Assembly: GCF_025717005.1 (NCBI RefSeq)
Contig: NZ_JAOVZU010000003.1
Coordinates: 372,844 to 436,843, forward strand
Direction of reading: 5' to 3'
DNA from: Actinotalea endophytica
Lineage (GTDB): Bacteria; Actinomycetota; Actinomycetes; Actinomycetales; Cellulomonadaceae
DNA length: 64,000 nt
The position numbers and the translations under genes were made by a program. The notes beneath the pieces are model-generated. The model ran no database searches and was not told where the DNA came from. It was given only the letters and a program-made list of their open reading frames with translations. Of this stretch, positions 33,543 through 45,906 are shown one piece after another (position 1 is the first letter of the stretch; each line of letters begins with the position of its first letter).

Positions 33543-34388
33543 ATGCATCAAACGAGATCAAACGAGATCAAAGCCTCGTCTTGGCTCACGGTCCGCGCCA
33601 TCGCGCTCGCGGTCGTGCTCGGGATCACCACGCGCTGGCTCGGATCGCTCGCCTGGTCCTCAGGGCTCGGCGCCGTGACGGTCGACGATCTCGTGGCCGC
33701 CGCGGCGCTGGCGGTCGGTGCGATCGCCGCAGGTGTGCTGACGGTCGGCTGCGGGCTGCTGGCCGTCGCCGGGTGCGGTCGCGCTGCCGGGCACACCTGG
33801 CGCGCCGTCGAGGCCCTGGCGGTGCGCCTGACGCCCGGGGCACTGCGCCGGGCGATCGCCCTGGGCCTGGGTCTGGGCCTCAGCGCAGGTGCGCTACCCG
33901 CGGCCGCTGCCGAGCCGGCGCCGTCGCTCGGCTGGCAGGTCACCGAGACCGCCTCGCCGACGCCCGCCGCCGAGGACGACGCTGCGTCGACCGTCGCCGG
34001 CGCCGTGGGCGCCCTCGACCTGACCGGGGCCGGTCAGCCCGTTGCGGCGGAGGTCGCCGTCGCAACGCCGGGCGAGCCCGCGAGAGCCGACGCCGAGACG
34101 GCCTCCGCGGGCGAGTCCGCCACCCGGCCGGCCACGTCCGATGCCGGGCCAGCCGCGAGCGCCGCGTCGGCCGGATCGGCCACCTCCCCCGGCGCCGACA
34201 CCGTCGTGGTGCGGCACGGCGACTCGCTCTGGGCTCTCGCGGCCGCCCATCTTCCCGGTGCGCCGACGGATGCCGAGGTGGCCCGTGCCTGGCCGGCCTG
34301 GTACGCCGCGAACCGTGAGGTCATCGGTTCGGATCCCGACCTGCTGCTCCCGGGCCAGGTGCTCGTGGTCCCGGAGACGACCCCGTGA
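33543..34388 (+). CDS. LysM-domain membrane protein
   Basis: 281 residues. Hydrophobic segments near 15-30, 40-70 and 105-120 suggest two or three membrane passes; a long Ala/Thr/Glu-rich spacer (about 125-225) leads to a C-terminal LysM domain (DTVVVRHGDSLWALAAAHL ... LLPGQVLVVP, about 223-278) that should bind peptidoglycan. The ATG at 33543 lies in a 10-bp tandem repeat that also codes for residues 2-10. The next gene overlaps its stop by 4 bp. In gene order the pair stands beside secA, like mycobacterial Rv3235 neighbours. Confidence 0.82.
   Translation: MHQTRSNEIKASSWLTVRAIALAVVLGITTRWLGSLAWSSGLGAVTVDDLVAAAALAVGAIAAGVLTVGCGLLAVAGCGRAAGHTWRAVEALAVRLTPGALRRAIALGLGLGLSAGALPAAAAEPAPSLGWQVTETASPTPAAEDDAASTVAGAVGALDLTGAGQPVAAEVAVATPGEPARADAETASAGESATRPATSDAGPAASAASAGSATSPGADTVVVRHGDSLWALAAAHLPGAPTDAEVARAWPAWYAANREVIGSDPDLLLPGQVLVVPETTP
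33547..33572 (+). repeat. 10-bp tandem repeat inside the LysM gene start
   Basis: ATCAAACGAG occurs twice exactly (33547-33556 and 33557-33566), then a partial ATCAAA. The period is not a multiple of three, so gain or loss of a copy would shift the frame just after the start codon. Confidence 0.75.
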
Positions 34389-34900
34389 CCGCCGTCGCCG
34401 TGGCGCGCCGCCGCCCGCCGGCACCGGTCCGGCCGCGACTGCTCCTGCCGCCGATCGCCGAGCCACGAGGGGCCGGGCCGGATCCCCGAGAGATCGTGCT
34501 GCGCCACCCGGTGACGCGCTCGGTGCTCGCGCCGCCGGTCGACGAGCCGTGGGCGGTGCCGGGCGCGCAGGCCCCGTCCACCGCGCCCGCCGACCCGACA
34601 CCGCTGGCAGGCGCCGTCGTCCTCGCCGCGGTCGAGGCGCTGTCCGGCAGCCGACCGCTGGTCCAGCTGACTCGCTGGGTGACACCCCAGGTCTACGAGC
34701 AGCTCAGCGCACGCGCACCGCTCCAGCCGCCGCGGCACCGGCGTCGCGCGACGGTCCGGTCCACCCGGGTCGCGCGGCTCTCACCACGGGTCGCCGAGGC
34801 GACCGTCGTGCTGCACGACGGAGAGCGGGTCCGGGCCGCGGCGGCACGGCTCGAGGTGCACCGCCGGGCCTGGCGGGTCACGGTGCTGCAGATCGGTTGA
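34385..34900 (+). CDS. Rv3235-like protein
   Basis: 171 residues. Pro/Arg-rich N-terminal half, then a compact domain (about 75-171: LTRWVTPQVYEQLSAR ... TRVARLSPRVAEATVVLHDGERVRAAAARLE). Resembles the actinobacterial Rv3235/DUF6459 family found next to secA; function unknown. It overlaps the LysM gene (GTGA) and abuts the secA stop with no intervening base. Confidence 0.8.
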   Translation: MTAVAVARRRPPAPVRPRLLLPPIAEPRGAGPDPREIVLRHPVTRSVLAPPVDEPWAVPGAQAPSTAPADPTPLAGAVVLAAVEALSGSRPLVQLTRWVTPQVYEQLSARAPLQPPRHRRRATVRSTRVARLSPRVAEATVVLHDGERVRAAAARLEVHRRAWRVTVLQIG

Positions 34901-37801
<2,901 letters not shown>

Positions 37802-37850
37802 GCTCGCTCCATGGTCGGTGGCGTCGTGCGCCGGTCGGCGCGCGACGAGG

Positions 37851-38768
37851 TCACAGCCGCCCGAAGGTGGGCCGCCGCGGACCAACGGCCATGGTAGGCG
37901 CAACTCGCCCGACGAGGATGCCCGCCACCAGCAGCGCGCCGCCGAGCAACCCGAGCGGTGTCATCCGCTCGCCCAGCAGCAACGCCGCGCCGACCGTCGC
38001 GGTGAGCGGCTCGAGCAGGACGATGAGGCTCGCCGTCGTGCTGGGCACGGTGCGCAACCCGGAGAAGTACGCGCTGTAAGCCATGGCCGTGGGCCCCAGT
38101 CCGAGCCAGACGAGCAGCGCGACGCCGACCCCTCCGGCCGGTCGCCAGCCCCCGCCGACCACGATCGCGAACGGTGCGAGCAGCACGGCACCGAACGTGA
38201 ACGAGACCCCGGTGAGCTCCAGCGCGCCCAGGCCCGTGGCCGGCGTCCGGTTCACGACGGTCAGCACGGCGAACGCAGCGCCGGGCACCAGGGCCAGCAA
38301 CGCGCCCAGCAGCGGCTCGGAACCCCCCGCAGGCGCCCCGAGCAGGAGGACCAGACCCCCGAGCGCGAGCCCGATGGCGACCACGACGCGCGGCGGCGGC
38401 GCGGTGCGGTCGAGCGCCGCCGTGAGCCCGGCGACCATCACCGGTGAGGCGCCGAGGGCGACCAGCGTCGCCACGCTCACCGAACCGAGCGAGACCGCCG
38501 CGAAGTAGGCCGCCTGGTACACGGCCGCGAGCGCGCCGGTCACCGCGATCCGGACGAGCGCAGGCCGGGTCAGCGGGACGCGGTGCAGCCTCCCGGCCAC
38601 GGCGAGGCCGACGAGCAGCAGCACGCCGCCGACCCCGAGACGGTACGTCCCGACCGAGAGCGGTCCGAGACCTTGGTTCGCCAACGCGGCGCCGCTGAGG
38701 CCCCCCGTACCCCAGAGCACGCCGGCCGCGACCACGAGTGCGAGGTCGCGCGGGCGAGGGTGCGTCAC
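37851..38768 (-). CDS. EamA/DMT-superfamily transporter
   Basis: 305 residues with ten predicted helices arranged as two EamA repeats (about 8-140 and 150-290), the first opening [20 protein letters not shown] and the second [16 protein letters not shown]. The family exports or imports small metabolites such as amino acids; the substrate cannot be inferred. The GTG at 38768 overlaps the stop of the AlkZ-like gene by 4 bp, so they form an operon. Confidence 0.88.
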   Translation of the reverse strand: MTHPRPRDLALVVAAGVLWGTGGLSGAALANQGLGPLSVGTYRLGVGGVLLLVGLAVAGRLHRVPLTRPALVRIAVTGALAAVYQAAYFAAVSLGSVSVATLVALGASPVMVAGLTAALDRTAPPPRVVVAIGLALGGLVLLLGAPAGGSEPLLGALLALVPGAAFAVLTVVNRTPATGLGALELTGVSFTFGAVLLAPFAIVVGGGWRPAGGVGVALLVWLGLGPTAMAYSAYFSGLRTVPSTTASLIVLLEPLTATVGAALLLGERMTPLGLLGGALLVAGILVGRVAPTMAVGPRRPTFGRL

Positions 38769-40027
38769 GCGCGGAGCGTAGAGGTTCGCGGGCGGATCGC
38801 GGCGGCGAGGTCCACCGTGAGATCGCCGAACGCCTCGGGAACCACGGCGACCTCCCCCAGACCGAGCCAGTCGGCCATCAGGTCGAGCTCCGCGGCCAGC
38901 TCCACGGCGATCGACTCGCGCGGCGGTGCGCGTCGATCGCCGTGCTGCTCGTGGTGGGCCGCCCGGACCTGGAGCGTGCCGCGGCTGCGGTCGGCCTTGA
39001 GATCGACCCTGGCCGCGATCCGTTCACCGAGCAGGAACGGCAGCACGTAGTACCCGTGCACCCGTTTCGCCGCCGGCGTGTAGATCTCGATCCGGTACCG
39101 CGTGCCGAACAGCTCCTCGAGCCGGCGGCGTTCGAAGACCAACGGGTCGAACGGGGACAGCAAGGCTCGCCCGGTGGCGCGTCGGGGCACCGTGGCCGCG
39201 CGGTGCAGGTAGGCGGGCCGCCGCCAGCCGGGTACCTCGACCGGCTCGAGCTCGCCCGCCTCGACCAGCTCGTCGGCGGCCTGCTTGGCACGCGCCACGG
39301 ACATCCGGAAGTAGTCGGCCAGGCACCCGACGGTCGCGACACCGTGCGCCCGAGCCGCGATCGCGACGAGCGAGCGCACCGCGTCCGCCTCGTCCGGCTC
39401 CGGCGCGGCGAGCACCTCGCCCGGCAGCACCCGCTCGACCAGGTCGTAGCGGCGCTCGAACGTCGTGGTGCGGCCGGCGATCGCCAGCTCGCCGACGAAG
39501 AAGAGCCGTTCGAGGGCTTCCTTGGCCACCGACCAGTCCCACCAGCCGCCGCCCGCGTGCGGGTGCGTGTGCGCGAAGTGCTCGTGGACCTGGCGCGCCG
39601 TGACCGGGCCCTCGTCCCGCACGATCCGCCGCACCTCGTCGAGCTCGGCGGCGTGGGTGTGCACGAAGCCGTCCGGCTTCGACCACATCCGGTCGCGCCA
39701 GGACCGGCGGTCGAACCCGAGCAGGCGCCAGGTGCTGGGCGGGACGAGCGACGCCTCGTGCGCCCAGGCCTCGGTGAGCCGCCGCGGCCGGCGCCCGGCC
39801 GCCCGGTCCAGCAGCGACGTGTCATAGGGCCCGAGCCGGGAGAACACCGGCACGAGGTGTGCCCGGGCGAGCACCGAGACCGAGTCGATCTGGAGCAGCC
39901 CGAGCCGATCGACCACCGACATCAGCCGGCGCAGGCCGACCGGGCCGGCGGCCGGGCGCGGGGCGTCGAGGCCCTGAGCCCGGAGCGCGACGCGGCGCGC
40001 CTGGGACAGGCTGAGCTCCGCGGTCAC
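38765..40027 (-). CDS. AlkZ/YcaQ-like winged-helix DNA glycosylase
   Basis: 420 residues, close to the family length. Three winged-helix units form the AlkZ fold. The catalytic QxQ/QxD loop is LLQIDSV (Gln46, Asp48), the variant seen in YcaQ-like enzymes that remove bulky or cross-linked bases. Other conserved segments: [16 protein letters not shown] (about 85), [16 protein letters not shown] (about 163) and [23 protein letters not shown] (about 335). AAGGAT precedes the GTG start. It is first in a two-gene operon with the EamA transporter. Confidence 0.88.
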   Translation of the reverse strand: MTAELSLSQARRVALRAQGLDAPRPAAGPVGLRRLMSVVDRLGLLQIDSVSVLARAHLVPVFSRLGPYDTSLLDRAAGRRPRRLTEAWAHEASLVPPSTWRLLGFDRRSWRDRMWSKPDGFVHTHAAELDEVRRIVRDEGPVTARQVHEHFAHTHPHAGGGWWDWSVAKEALERLFFVGELAIAGRTTTFERRYDLVERVLPGEVLAAPEPDEADAVRSLVAIAARAHGVATVGCLADYFRMSVARAKQAADELVEAGELEPVEVPGWRRPAYLHRAATVPRRATGRALLSPFDPLVFERRRLEELFGTRYRIEIYTPAAKRVHGYYVLPFLLGERIAARVDLKADRSRGTLQVRAAHHEQHGDRRAPPRESIAVELAAELDLMADWLGLGEVAVVPEAFGDLTVDLAAAIRPRTSTLRA

Positions 40028-40108
40028 CCGGCCATCCTTGCGCGGGCCACCGACACGCGGCCGTGCGGCGACGGTGCCCCGTGATCGAGGCTCAGCTGAC
40101 GAGCGGGC

Positions 40109-40735
40109 TCAGACGGCTGCCGCCGGCGCACTCACCGGTGCGTCCAGCCGGATCACGCCGTAGCTCCACCCGCGGCGCCGGTAGGCCACCGAGGGAAGGT
40201 TCGTCTCGGCGTCGACGAAGAGGAAGAAGTCGTGCCCGACCATCTCCATCTCGTACAGCGCGTCGTCGAGCGACATCGGCTGGGCCCGGTGCAGCTTCTC
40301 GCGGATCACGACCGGCGAGTCGCCCCAGAGGGTCTCGACGGTGCCGTCCTCGGCGACCGTCACGAGCTCGTCGGACTCGTCGGACTCGACCGGCTCGGGC
40401 TCGGTCGGTACCGGGACGGGGGCGTTCTTGTGGTGGTCCTTGCGGCGGTCGCGCGAGCGCCTCAGGCGCTCCATCAGCTTCGTGGTCGCCAGGTCCAGCG
40501 CGGCGTAGGGGTCGTCGGCACTCGCCTCGGCCCTGACCACGGGCCCCTTGCCCCGGACGGTGAGCTCGACCCGCTCACTAGTCTCGGACTGGCGCGGGTT
40601 CCGTTCATGGGTGATCTCGACGTCGACGCGCTGCGCCCTGGGGGCGAGCTGGGAGACCTTCTCCAGCTTGTCCTCGACGTGACGCCGGAAGCGGTCCGGG
40701 ACCTCGACGTGACGCCCGACGACGGCGATCTCCAT
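40109..40735 (-). CDS. hpf: Ribosome hibernation promoting factor, long form
   Basis: 208 residues, the long type that can form 100S ribosome dimers without RMF. The N-terminal HPF domain (about 1-105) begins MEIAVVGRHVEVPDRF and has the basic TTKLMERLRRSRDRRKDHHK helix; a short acidic linker leads to the C-terminal dimerisation domain (about 148-205, with REKLHRAQPMSLDDALYEME and GHDFFLF). The ATG has a strong AGGAGGT 7 nt upstream. A leader of about 200 nt carries an inverted repeat at its predicted 5' end. Confidence 0.95.
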   Translation of the reverse strand: MEIAVVGRHVEVPDRFRRHVEDKLEKVSQLAPRAQRVDVEITHERNPRQSETSERVELTVRGKGPVVRAEASADDPYAALDLATTKLMERLRRSRDRRKDHHKNAPVPVPTEPEPVESDESDELVTVAEDGTVETLWGDSPVVIREKLHRAQPMSLDDALYEMEMVGHDFFLFVDAETNLPSVAYRRRGWSYGVIRLDAPVSAPAAAV

Positions 40736-40945
40736 GGTGCAACCTCCTGAGCGAGGGTGGCGCAGGACCACCCGGTGGACGACGGGAACACCCTCACGGG
40801 GCGGTCGGCGAGCACCACCTCCCGTCACGCGGCCTGCGGCCCGGCAGGGGCATCGGTGGCCGTGAGCTGCGCACCTGGAGCGGTGCGGCCCCGCACCGGG
40901 CCCCCTGAGCCGGTCTGCGGTACAGCTCCATGTACCGACGTTATA
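40736..40945 (-). promoter_or_regulatory. hpf promoter and ~200-nt leader
   Basis: On the minus strand a TATAAC hexamer (40940-40945) overlaps the comF stop. Directly downstream, around the expected transcript start, is CGGTAC-N8-GTACCG (40918-40937). The leader then contains a hairpin CGGTGCG-N4-CGCACCG (40881-40898) that may end comF transcripts, and ends in AGGAGGT. No known riboswitch is recognised. Confidence 0.5.
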
Positions 40946-41693
40946 TCCCCGATCGGCCGGGGAGAAGCGCAACGGGGGTGATACTCGGCGTCGCCGCCAG
41001 CGCGATCGCACCGATCACCAACGCGCCGCCCGCCGTCAGCGCATCGGTGCAGGCCGCGAGCGTCGCGCCGGTGGTCACCACGTCGTCCACCAGCAGGTGC
41101 ACCGCGCCGGGCGTGACCGCACGCCGCAACCGGTACTCGGCGGCGACACCACCGCGTGCCCGCGCGCCGCGACCGACCTGGTCCCCACCGACCCGCCTGG
41201 CGAGCAGACCTCGCTCACGTCGGGCACCGAGCTCGGCCGCGACGCCGTCGGCGAGCAGCCCCACGAGGTCGGCGCCGCGACGCCGACGTGCCGCCCGGCC
41301 GGTCGGCACGGAGACCACCACGGGTCGCACGGGCCCGAGCTCCCGGGCAACCACCTCGGCCGCGGACCGCACCGCGTCGACCATCACCCGGGTGAGGTCC
41401 GCGCGTCCGCCGTCCTTCCAGGCCGGGATCGCCGTACGCACCGGGCCCGCGTAGGCGGCCGCGGTCCACACCGGGAGCACGGGGGCACCGTCCATCCGGT
41501 CGAGCCGTGGCACGTCGGCCTCGCGACGGGCCACGACCTGCAGCGCCTCGGCGCACCGCCCGCACCACGCCACGTCCGCCTCGCCGCACCCCGCGCAGCA
41601 GACCGGCACCACGAGCCCGACCACGTCCTGCACCGCGGCCAGCACCGAGGCCCGGCGCCTCGCGCCGCGCAGCTCCCGGGTCTCCACGCCCAC
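40941..41693 (-). CDS. ComF-family phosphoribosyltransferase-like protein
   Basis: 250 residues. An N-terminal zinc-finger-like segment (CCAGCGEADVAWCGRC, about 28-43) and a C-terminal PRTase fold with the PRPP loop HLLVDDVVTTGATL (about 205-218) define the ComF family, needed for DNA uptake in competent bacteria but widespread in others. The start is uncertain: GTG 41693 is used; GTG 41687 is possible and the longest frame overlaps lpqB. Its TAA stop lies in the hpf -10. Order lpqB-comF-hpf-secA is shared with mycobacteria. Confidence 0.85.
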   Translation of the reverse strand: MGVETRELRGARRRASVLAAVQDVVGLVVPVCCAGCGEADVAWCGRCAEALQVVARREADVPRLDRMDGAPVLPVWTAAAYAGPVRTAIPAWKDGGRADLTRVMVDAVRSAAEVVARELGPVRPVVVSVPTGRAARRRRGADLVGLLADGVAAELGARRERGLLARRVGGDQVGRGARARGGVAAEYRLRRAVTPGAVHLLVDDVVTTGATLAACTDALTAGGALVIGAIALAATPSITPVALLPGRSGI

Positions 41694-41748
41694 AGCCTGC
41701 CGGGCCGTGAGGCCGCCCGACTCGTCGTCCCCAGGGCCTGCCCGCTGC

Positions 41749-43434
41749 TCAGCCCGGGAAGACCGGGTCCTGCACGCCGGCCACGACCGGCACCCAGGCG
41801 GTGCCCTGCCGCCACAGCAGGCTGCCCTCGTCGTCGGAGAGGTAGATCGACCGGTCACCCCGCCCGGCGGCGACCGAGCGGGTGCCGTCGACCAGCGGCA
41901 GCGCGGACGACTGGCCGCCCACCGGCACCAGGTGGACCGCGGGGACGACGAGCGATCCGCTCAGGCCGAGCACCGCGAGCGTCGACTCGTCCACCCACTC
42001 GACCTGCGACGCGTCCGAGATCGACGCCCCGACCTGGATGCTGGCGCCGAGCCGCTGCGGCCGGCCCGTCTCGTCCCGGAGGACCACCGCGACATCGATG
42101 ACGACGCGCTGGTCGCCGGCCCCGGTGTGCACCACGGCGATCCGGCTGCCGTCCCGGGCCACCGCGATCGACCGCACCGAGGTGCCGGTCAGCCAGTCGC
42201 CGGTGACCGCGACCCGCTCGCCGTCCGGCGAGACGGCCAGCAGGTCGGTACCCGCGTCGGTCTCGGCGGTCCATGTCCAGTCGAACCGGTCGACCGACGG
42301 CGAGACGAGGTCCGTCCCGCTCAGCAGCGTGGCCGGGTCCGACCCGCTCGCCGTGAGGGAGACCAGCCGGCTCGAACCGGCCAGCGCGACGACGACGGTC
42401 CCGTCCATCGACAGCGCGGGGTCGCTCGCATCCGCGGGGAGCCGGCCGACCCCGTCGACCGGGACGATCTCGCCGTCCTCGAGGACCTGCAGCTGACCCG
42501 CCGCCAGCAGGTAGGGCCCGGTGTCCGGCTGAGGATCGCGCACCAGGTCCGCCGGCGTGGTCGTCCACGGCTCGCCGCCGCCGGCGATCACCTCGACGTC
42601 GGACACCGCCGCGCCAGGCGCCCGTTCGAGGGTCGCGCCGAGCTGGGCCAGCAGCACCGAGCGCTGCTCGGTGGACGCGTTGGCGGCCACCGAGGTCAGG
42701 TCGACCGTCGCGACGCCGTCCGCGACCACCACGCCCGCAGCACCGAGCCGGGTGCCCTCGGGTGCGGCCGTCTGGACGGCGTCGCGCAACCAGGCCGACG
42801 GCCCGGCGAGCAGCGCACGGACCGCGTAGTTGGCGGCGCCGTTGACCGGGAACCAGCGCAGGTCGGGCACGAGGTGGGTGACGTCCGCGCTGGCGAAGTA
42901 GAGCGGCATCTGCCGGTAGAACTGGTCGAAGTCGGTGGTCGACATCGCGACGCCGTCCGGCAGGGACGAGATCCGCCACTGGTTGTCCGCCGTCCTGGTG
43001 AGCTCGAGAGCGAGCTCCTGGGTGACCTCCGGTGGGGCCTCCGTGTACACGCCGTTCTCGTCCAGCGTGCCCTGCAGCGGGATCGTCACGACGGCCGTGC
43101 CGTCGTCCTCGTTCACCGCGATCTCCGGTTGCGTGCGCGCGTTGTAGACGACGACGCCCGCGTCCGGGGCCCAGGCGGTCGACGCCTGGACCGTGAGGTA
43201 CTTGCGCGCCACGACGAACTGGTCGGCGAGCCCGGCCGCCGCGGCGACCAGGAACCCCTGCACGATCCCCTGGATCGTGGCGTCCTGCGGCGGGTCGTTC
43301 GCCAGCGGGATCGGACGCCCGGGCTCGGTCAGCGCCACGTCGCCCGTGCCGATCGGGCCCGAGGTCGGGATCGTGGCGCACCCGGTCAGCAGCGCCAGCA
43401 CGAGCGCCAGCGCGACGGTGCGAAGCCTGGTCAT
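41749..43434 (-). CDS. lpqB: MtrAB-associated lipoprotein LpqB
   Basis: 561 residues. A signal peptide with lipobox LLTGC (Cys19), then a GerMN-like domain (about 45-270) and a C-terminal six- to eight-bladed beta-propeller-like LpqB domain. LpqB tunes MtrB/MtrA signalling outside the membrane. The ATG overlaps the mtrB stop (ATGA). Length and operon position match mycobacterial LpqB (mtrA-mtrB-lpqB). Confidence 0.95.
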   Translation of the reverse strand: MTRLRTVALALVLALLTGCATIPTSGPIGTGDVALTEPGRPIPLANDPPQDATIQGIVQGFLVAAAAGLADQFVVARKYLTVQASTAWAPDAGVVVYNARTQPEIAVNEDDGTAVVTIPLQGTLDENGVYTEAPPEVTQELALELTRTADNQWRISSLPDGVAMSTTDFDQFYRQMPLYFASADVTHLVPDLRWFPVNGAANYAVRALLAGPSAWLRDAVQTAAPEGTRLGAAGVVVADGVATVDLTSVAANASTEQRSVLLAQLGATLERAPGAAVSDVEVIAGGGEPWTTTPADLVRDPQPDTGPYLLAAGQLQVLEDGEIVPVDGVGRLPADASDPALSMDGTVVVALAGSSRLVSLTASGSDPATLLSGTDLVSPSVDRFDWTWTAETDAGTDLLAVSPDGERVAVTGDWLTGTSVRSIAVARDGSRIAVVHTGAGDQRVVIDVAVVLRDETGRPQRLGASIQVGASISDASQVEWVDESTLAVLGLSGSLVVPAVHLVPVGGQSSALPLVDGTRSVAAGRGDRSIYLSDDEGSLLWRQGTAWVPVVAGVQDPVFPG

Positions 43435-45113
43435 GCCGTCTCCCAGGGCTCGAGATCGGGCACGGCGGTCGGGTCGGCGGCGCCTGCCGGGCGGACCTCG
43501 GCCGTCGGTGCGGCCGGGCCGAGCGGCAGCGGGGATCCCTCGAGCGGGAGCCCGGCACGCAACGGGAGCGTCAACCGGAACACCGCGCCCTCGCCCGGGC
43601 GGCCCCACGCCTCGAGCCGCCCGCCGTGCAGATGGGCGTCCTCGATCGAGATCGCCAGGCCGAGACCCGTGCCACCCGTCGTCCGGGTGCGCGCCGGGTC
43701 GGCTCGCCAGAACCGGTCGAAGACGTGCGCGGCCTCCTCCGGCGTCATCCCCACGCCGTGGTCACGCACCGTCACGGCGAGCGCCCGCCGGTCCGCGGCG
43801 AGCTTCACCTCGACCGGCTTGGCCTCGGCGTGCTCGATCGCGTTGACCAGCAGGTTCCGCAGCACCCGCTCGACCCGGCGCGGGTCGACGTCGGCGACCA
43901 CCGGGTCGGCGGGCAGCTCGACGTGCAGCCAGACGCTCTTGCGGGCGGCGAGCGGCTCGGCCTGGTCGACCGCGAGGGTGACGACGTCCCGCACGTCGAC
44001 CGCCTCGGCGTCGAGCATCGCCGCGCCCGCGTCGAACCGCGAGATCTCCAGCAGGTCGGCGAGCAGGTCCTCGAACCGGTCGAGCTGCGTGCCCAGGAGC
44101 TCGGCGGACCTGGCCGGGGCCATCGACAGCTCGTCGCGCGCCTCCAGCAGCACCTCGGCCGCCATCCGGATCGTGGTCAGCGGCGTGCGCAGCTCGTGCG
44201 AGACGTCGGACACGAACCGGCGTTGCATCAGGGACAGCTGTTCCATCCGCGCGATCTGGTCCTGCAGCGAGCCGGCCATGTCGTTGAAGCTCCGGGCCAG
44301 GGTCGCCATCTCGTCGACGCCCTTGACGATCATCCGTTCGGACAGGTGCCCGTCCGCGAACCGCTCGGCGACGCGTGCGGCGCTGCGCACCGGCTGCACG
44401 GCCTGCCGCGTGACCAGCCAGGTCATCCCCCCGATCAGCGCCACCAGGCCGGCGGCGGCCGCGGCCAGGACCTGCTGCACGAAGGACAGCGTGCGCTGCT
44501 CGGGCTCCAGGCTGTACAGGAAGTACAGCTCGTACGGCCCGACCGCCGGCACGGTGACCAGCGAGCCCACCAGCAGGCCCGGCTCGACCGAGCCGTCCTC
44601 CTGCGGGATGGCCACCGACATCCAGCGTTGCTCCTCCGAGGAGCGCACGGCCTCACGCAGCTCGGGCGTGATCAGTGGCAGGTAGGCCTGCTGGGTGATC
44701 TGGTCGGTCACCAGGATGGGCGAGTCGCCGGGCACCCGGCGCAGGAAGACCTCGGGCTGGCCCGACCCGCTCACCTGGAGCGCGCGGACCAGGTCGCTCA
44801 GCAGGGCGCTGATCTCGGCCGGCGTCGACGTGGACGTGGCGGACAGGTTGGACTGCGCCTGCTGGGTCGCCCGTGCGCTCTCCTCGAGCAGCTGGTCGAG
44901 GCGCTCCTCGAAGAGGCCGTCCCGGATCCAGCCGGACAGGTAGCCACCCAGAACGAGCAGCGCGACCGTGCCGGCCACCAGGGTCGAGGTGATGACCCGG
45001 ATCTGCAGCGAGGCGCGCCAGCGGTACACCGCCGACGAGAGGAACCTCGCCGTGCGGAGCCGACCGAGGCGAAGGGTGCGCCGGAACCTGCCGGCCCGGA
45101 CCGCACCGCTCAC
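43431..45113 (-). CDS. mtrB: Sensor histidine kinase MtrB
   Basis: 560 residues. Membrane segments at about 40-63 and 211-234 enclose a ~150-residue extracellular sensor; HAMP (about 235-290); HisKA with His306 in SDVSHELRTPLTT; HATPase with NAIEHAEAKP, DHGVGMTPEE and TGGTGLGLAIS. With MtrA it controls cell division and cell-wall hydrolase genes in actinobacteria. The C-terminus has a Pro/Ala-rich tail of about 45 residues. It overlaps mtrA by 4 bp. Confidence 0.96.
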   Translation of the reverse strand: MSGAVRAGRFRRTLRLGRLRTARFLSSAVYRWRASLQIRVITSTLVAGTVALLVLGGYLSGWIRDGLFEERLDQLLEESARATQQAQSNLSATSTSTPAEISALLSDLVRALQVSGSGQPEVFLRRVPGDSPILVTDQITQQAYLPLITPELREAVRSSEEQRWMSVAIPQEDGSVEPGLLVGSLVTVPAVGPYELYFLYSLEPEQRTLSFVQQVLAAAAAGLVALIGGMTWLVTRQAVQPVRSAARVAERFADGHLSERMIVKGVDEMATLARSFNDMAGSLQDQIARMEQLSLMQRRFVSDVSHELRTPLTTIRMAAEVLLEARDELSMAPARSAELLGTQLDRFEDLLADLLEISRFDAGAAMLDAEAVDVRDVVTLAVDQAEPLAARKSVWLHVELPADPVVADVDPRRVERVLRNLLVNAIEHAEAKPVEVKLAADRRALAVTVRDHGVGMTPEEAAHVFDRFWRADPARTRTTGGTGLGLAISIEDAHLHGGRLEAWGRPGEGAVFRLTLPLRAGLPLEGSPLPLGPAAPTAEVRPAGAADPTAVPDLEPWETA

Positions 45114-45793
45114 GCCTGCTCCGCGCCCGCCTTGTAGCCCACGCCACGGACGGTGACGACGATCTCCGGGTGCTCGGGATCGTGCTCGATCTTCGAGCGG
45201 AGCCGCTGGACGTGCACGTTGACGAGCCGGGTGTCGGCCGCGTGACGGTAGCCCCAGACCTTCTCCAGCAGGACCTCGCGGGTGAACACCTGCCAGGGCT
45301 TGCGAGCGAGGGCGACGAGCAGGTCGAACTCCAACGGGGTGAGCGGGATGAGCTCGCCGTCTCGCGAGACCCGGTGCCCCGTGACGTCGATCTCCAGGTC
45401 GCCGATCGTCAGGTGCTCCGGGGTCGGCTCATCGGTGCGACGCAGCCTCGCGCGCACCCGCGCGATCAGCTCCTTGGGCTTGAAGGGCTTCGGGATGTAG
45501 TCGTCCGCCCCGGACTCCAGGCCCAGCACGACGTCCACCGTGTCGCTCTTGGCGGTGAGCATGACGATCGGCACGCCGGACTCGGCGCGGATCATCCGGC
45601 AGATCTCGGTACCGTCCTTGCCCGGCAGCATGAGGTCGAGCAGCACGAGGTCGGGCTGCCCGGCCCGGAAGGCGTCCATGGCCTCGTCGCCGTGTGCGCA
45701 GAACTGCGGCTCGAAGCCCTCGGAGCGCAGCACGATCCCGATCATCTCGGCCAGGGCGACGTCGTCGTCGACCACGAGAATGCGTCCCTTCAT
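45110..45793 (-). CDS. mtrA: Response regulator MtrA
   Basis: 227 residues. OmpR-type: receiver with Asp53 in [13 protein letters not shown], Thr in MLTAKSD, Lys in PKPFKPKEL; winged-helix DNA-binding domain (about 130-225) ending [12 protein letters not shown]. Essential global regulator of cell cycle and envelope genes in mycobacteria. The gene has TGACACCAT-N6-ATG and no Shine-Dalgarno, the same promoter form as the other response regulator at 12688. First gene of mtrA-mtrB-lpqB. Confidence 0.97.
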   Translation of the reverse strand: MKGRILVVDDDVALAEMIGIVLRSEGFEPQFCAHGDEAMDAFRAGQPDLVLLDLMLPGKDGTEICRMIRAESGVPIVMLTAKSDTVDVVLGLESGADDYIPKPFKPKELIARVRARLRRTDEPTPEHLTIGDLEIDVTGHRVSRDGELIPLTPLEFDLLVALARKPWQVFTREVLLEKVWGYRHAADTRLVNVHVQRLRSKIEHDPEHPEIVVTVRGVGYKAGAEQA

Positions 45794-45799
45794 GCACCC

Positions 45800-45808
45800 A
45801 TGGTGTCA
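45800..45808 (-). promoter_or_regulatory. Extended -10-like element of mtrA
   Basis: TGACACCAT on the minus strand, six bases before the ATG; the TGACACC core is identical to that of the response-regulator gene at 12673-12681. Confidence 0.55.
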
Positions 45809-45906
45809 CCCCCCTGGCGGCACCGCGTGCACGTGGCGCCGGAGTTGACCCTCCCAGGCGTGGCACGATGGTCGCCGGTCAGCTCCGACCTCGAGGGGGA
45901 CAGCAG

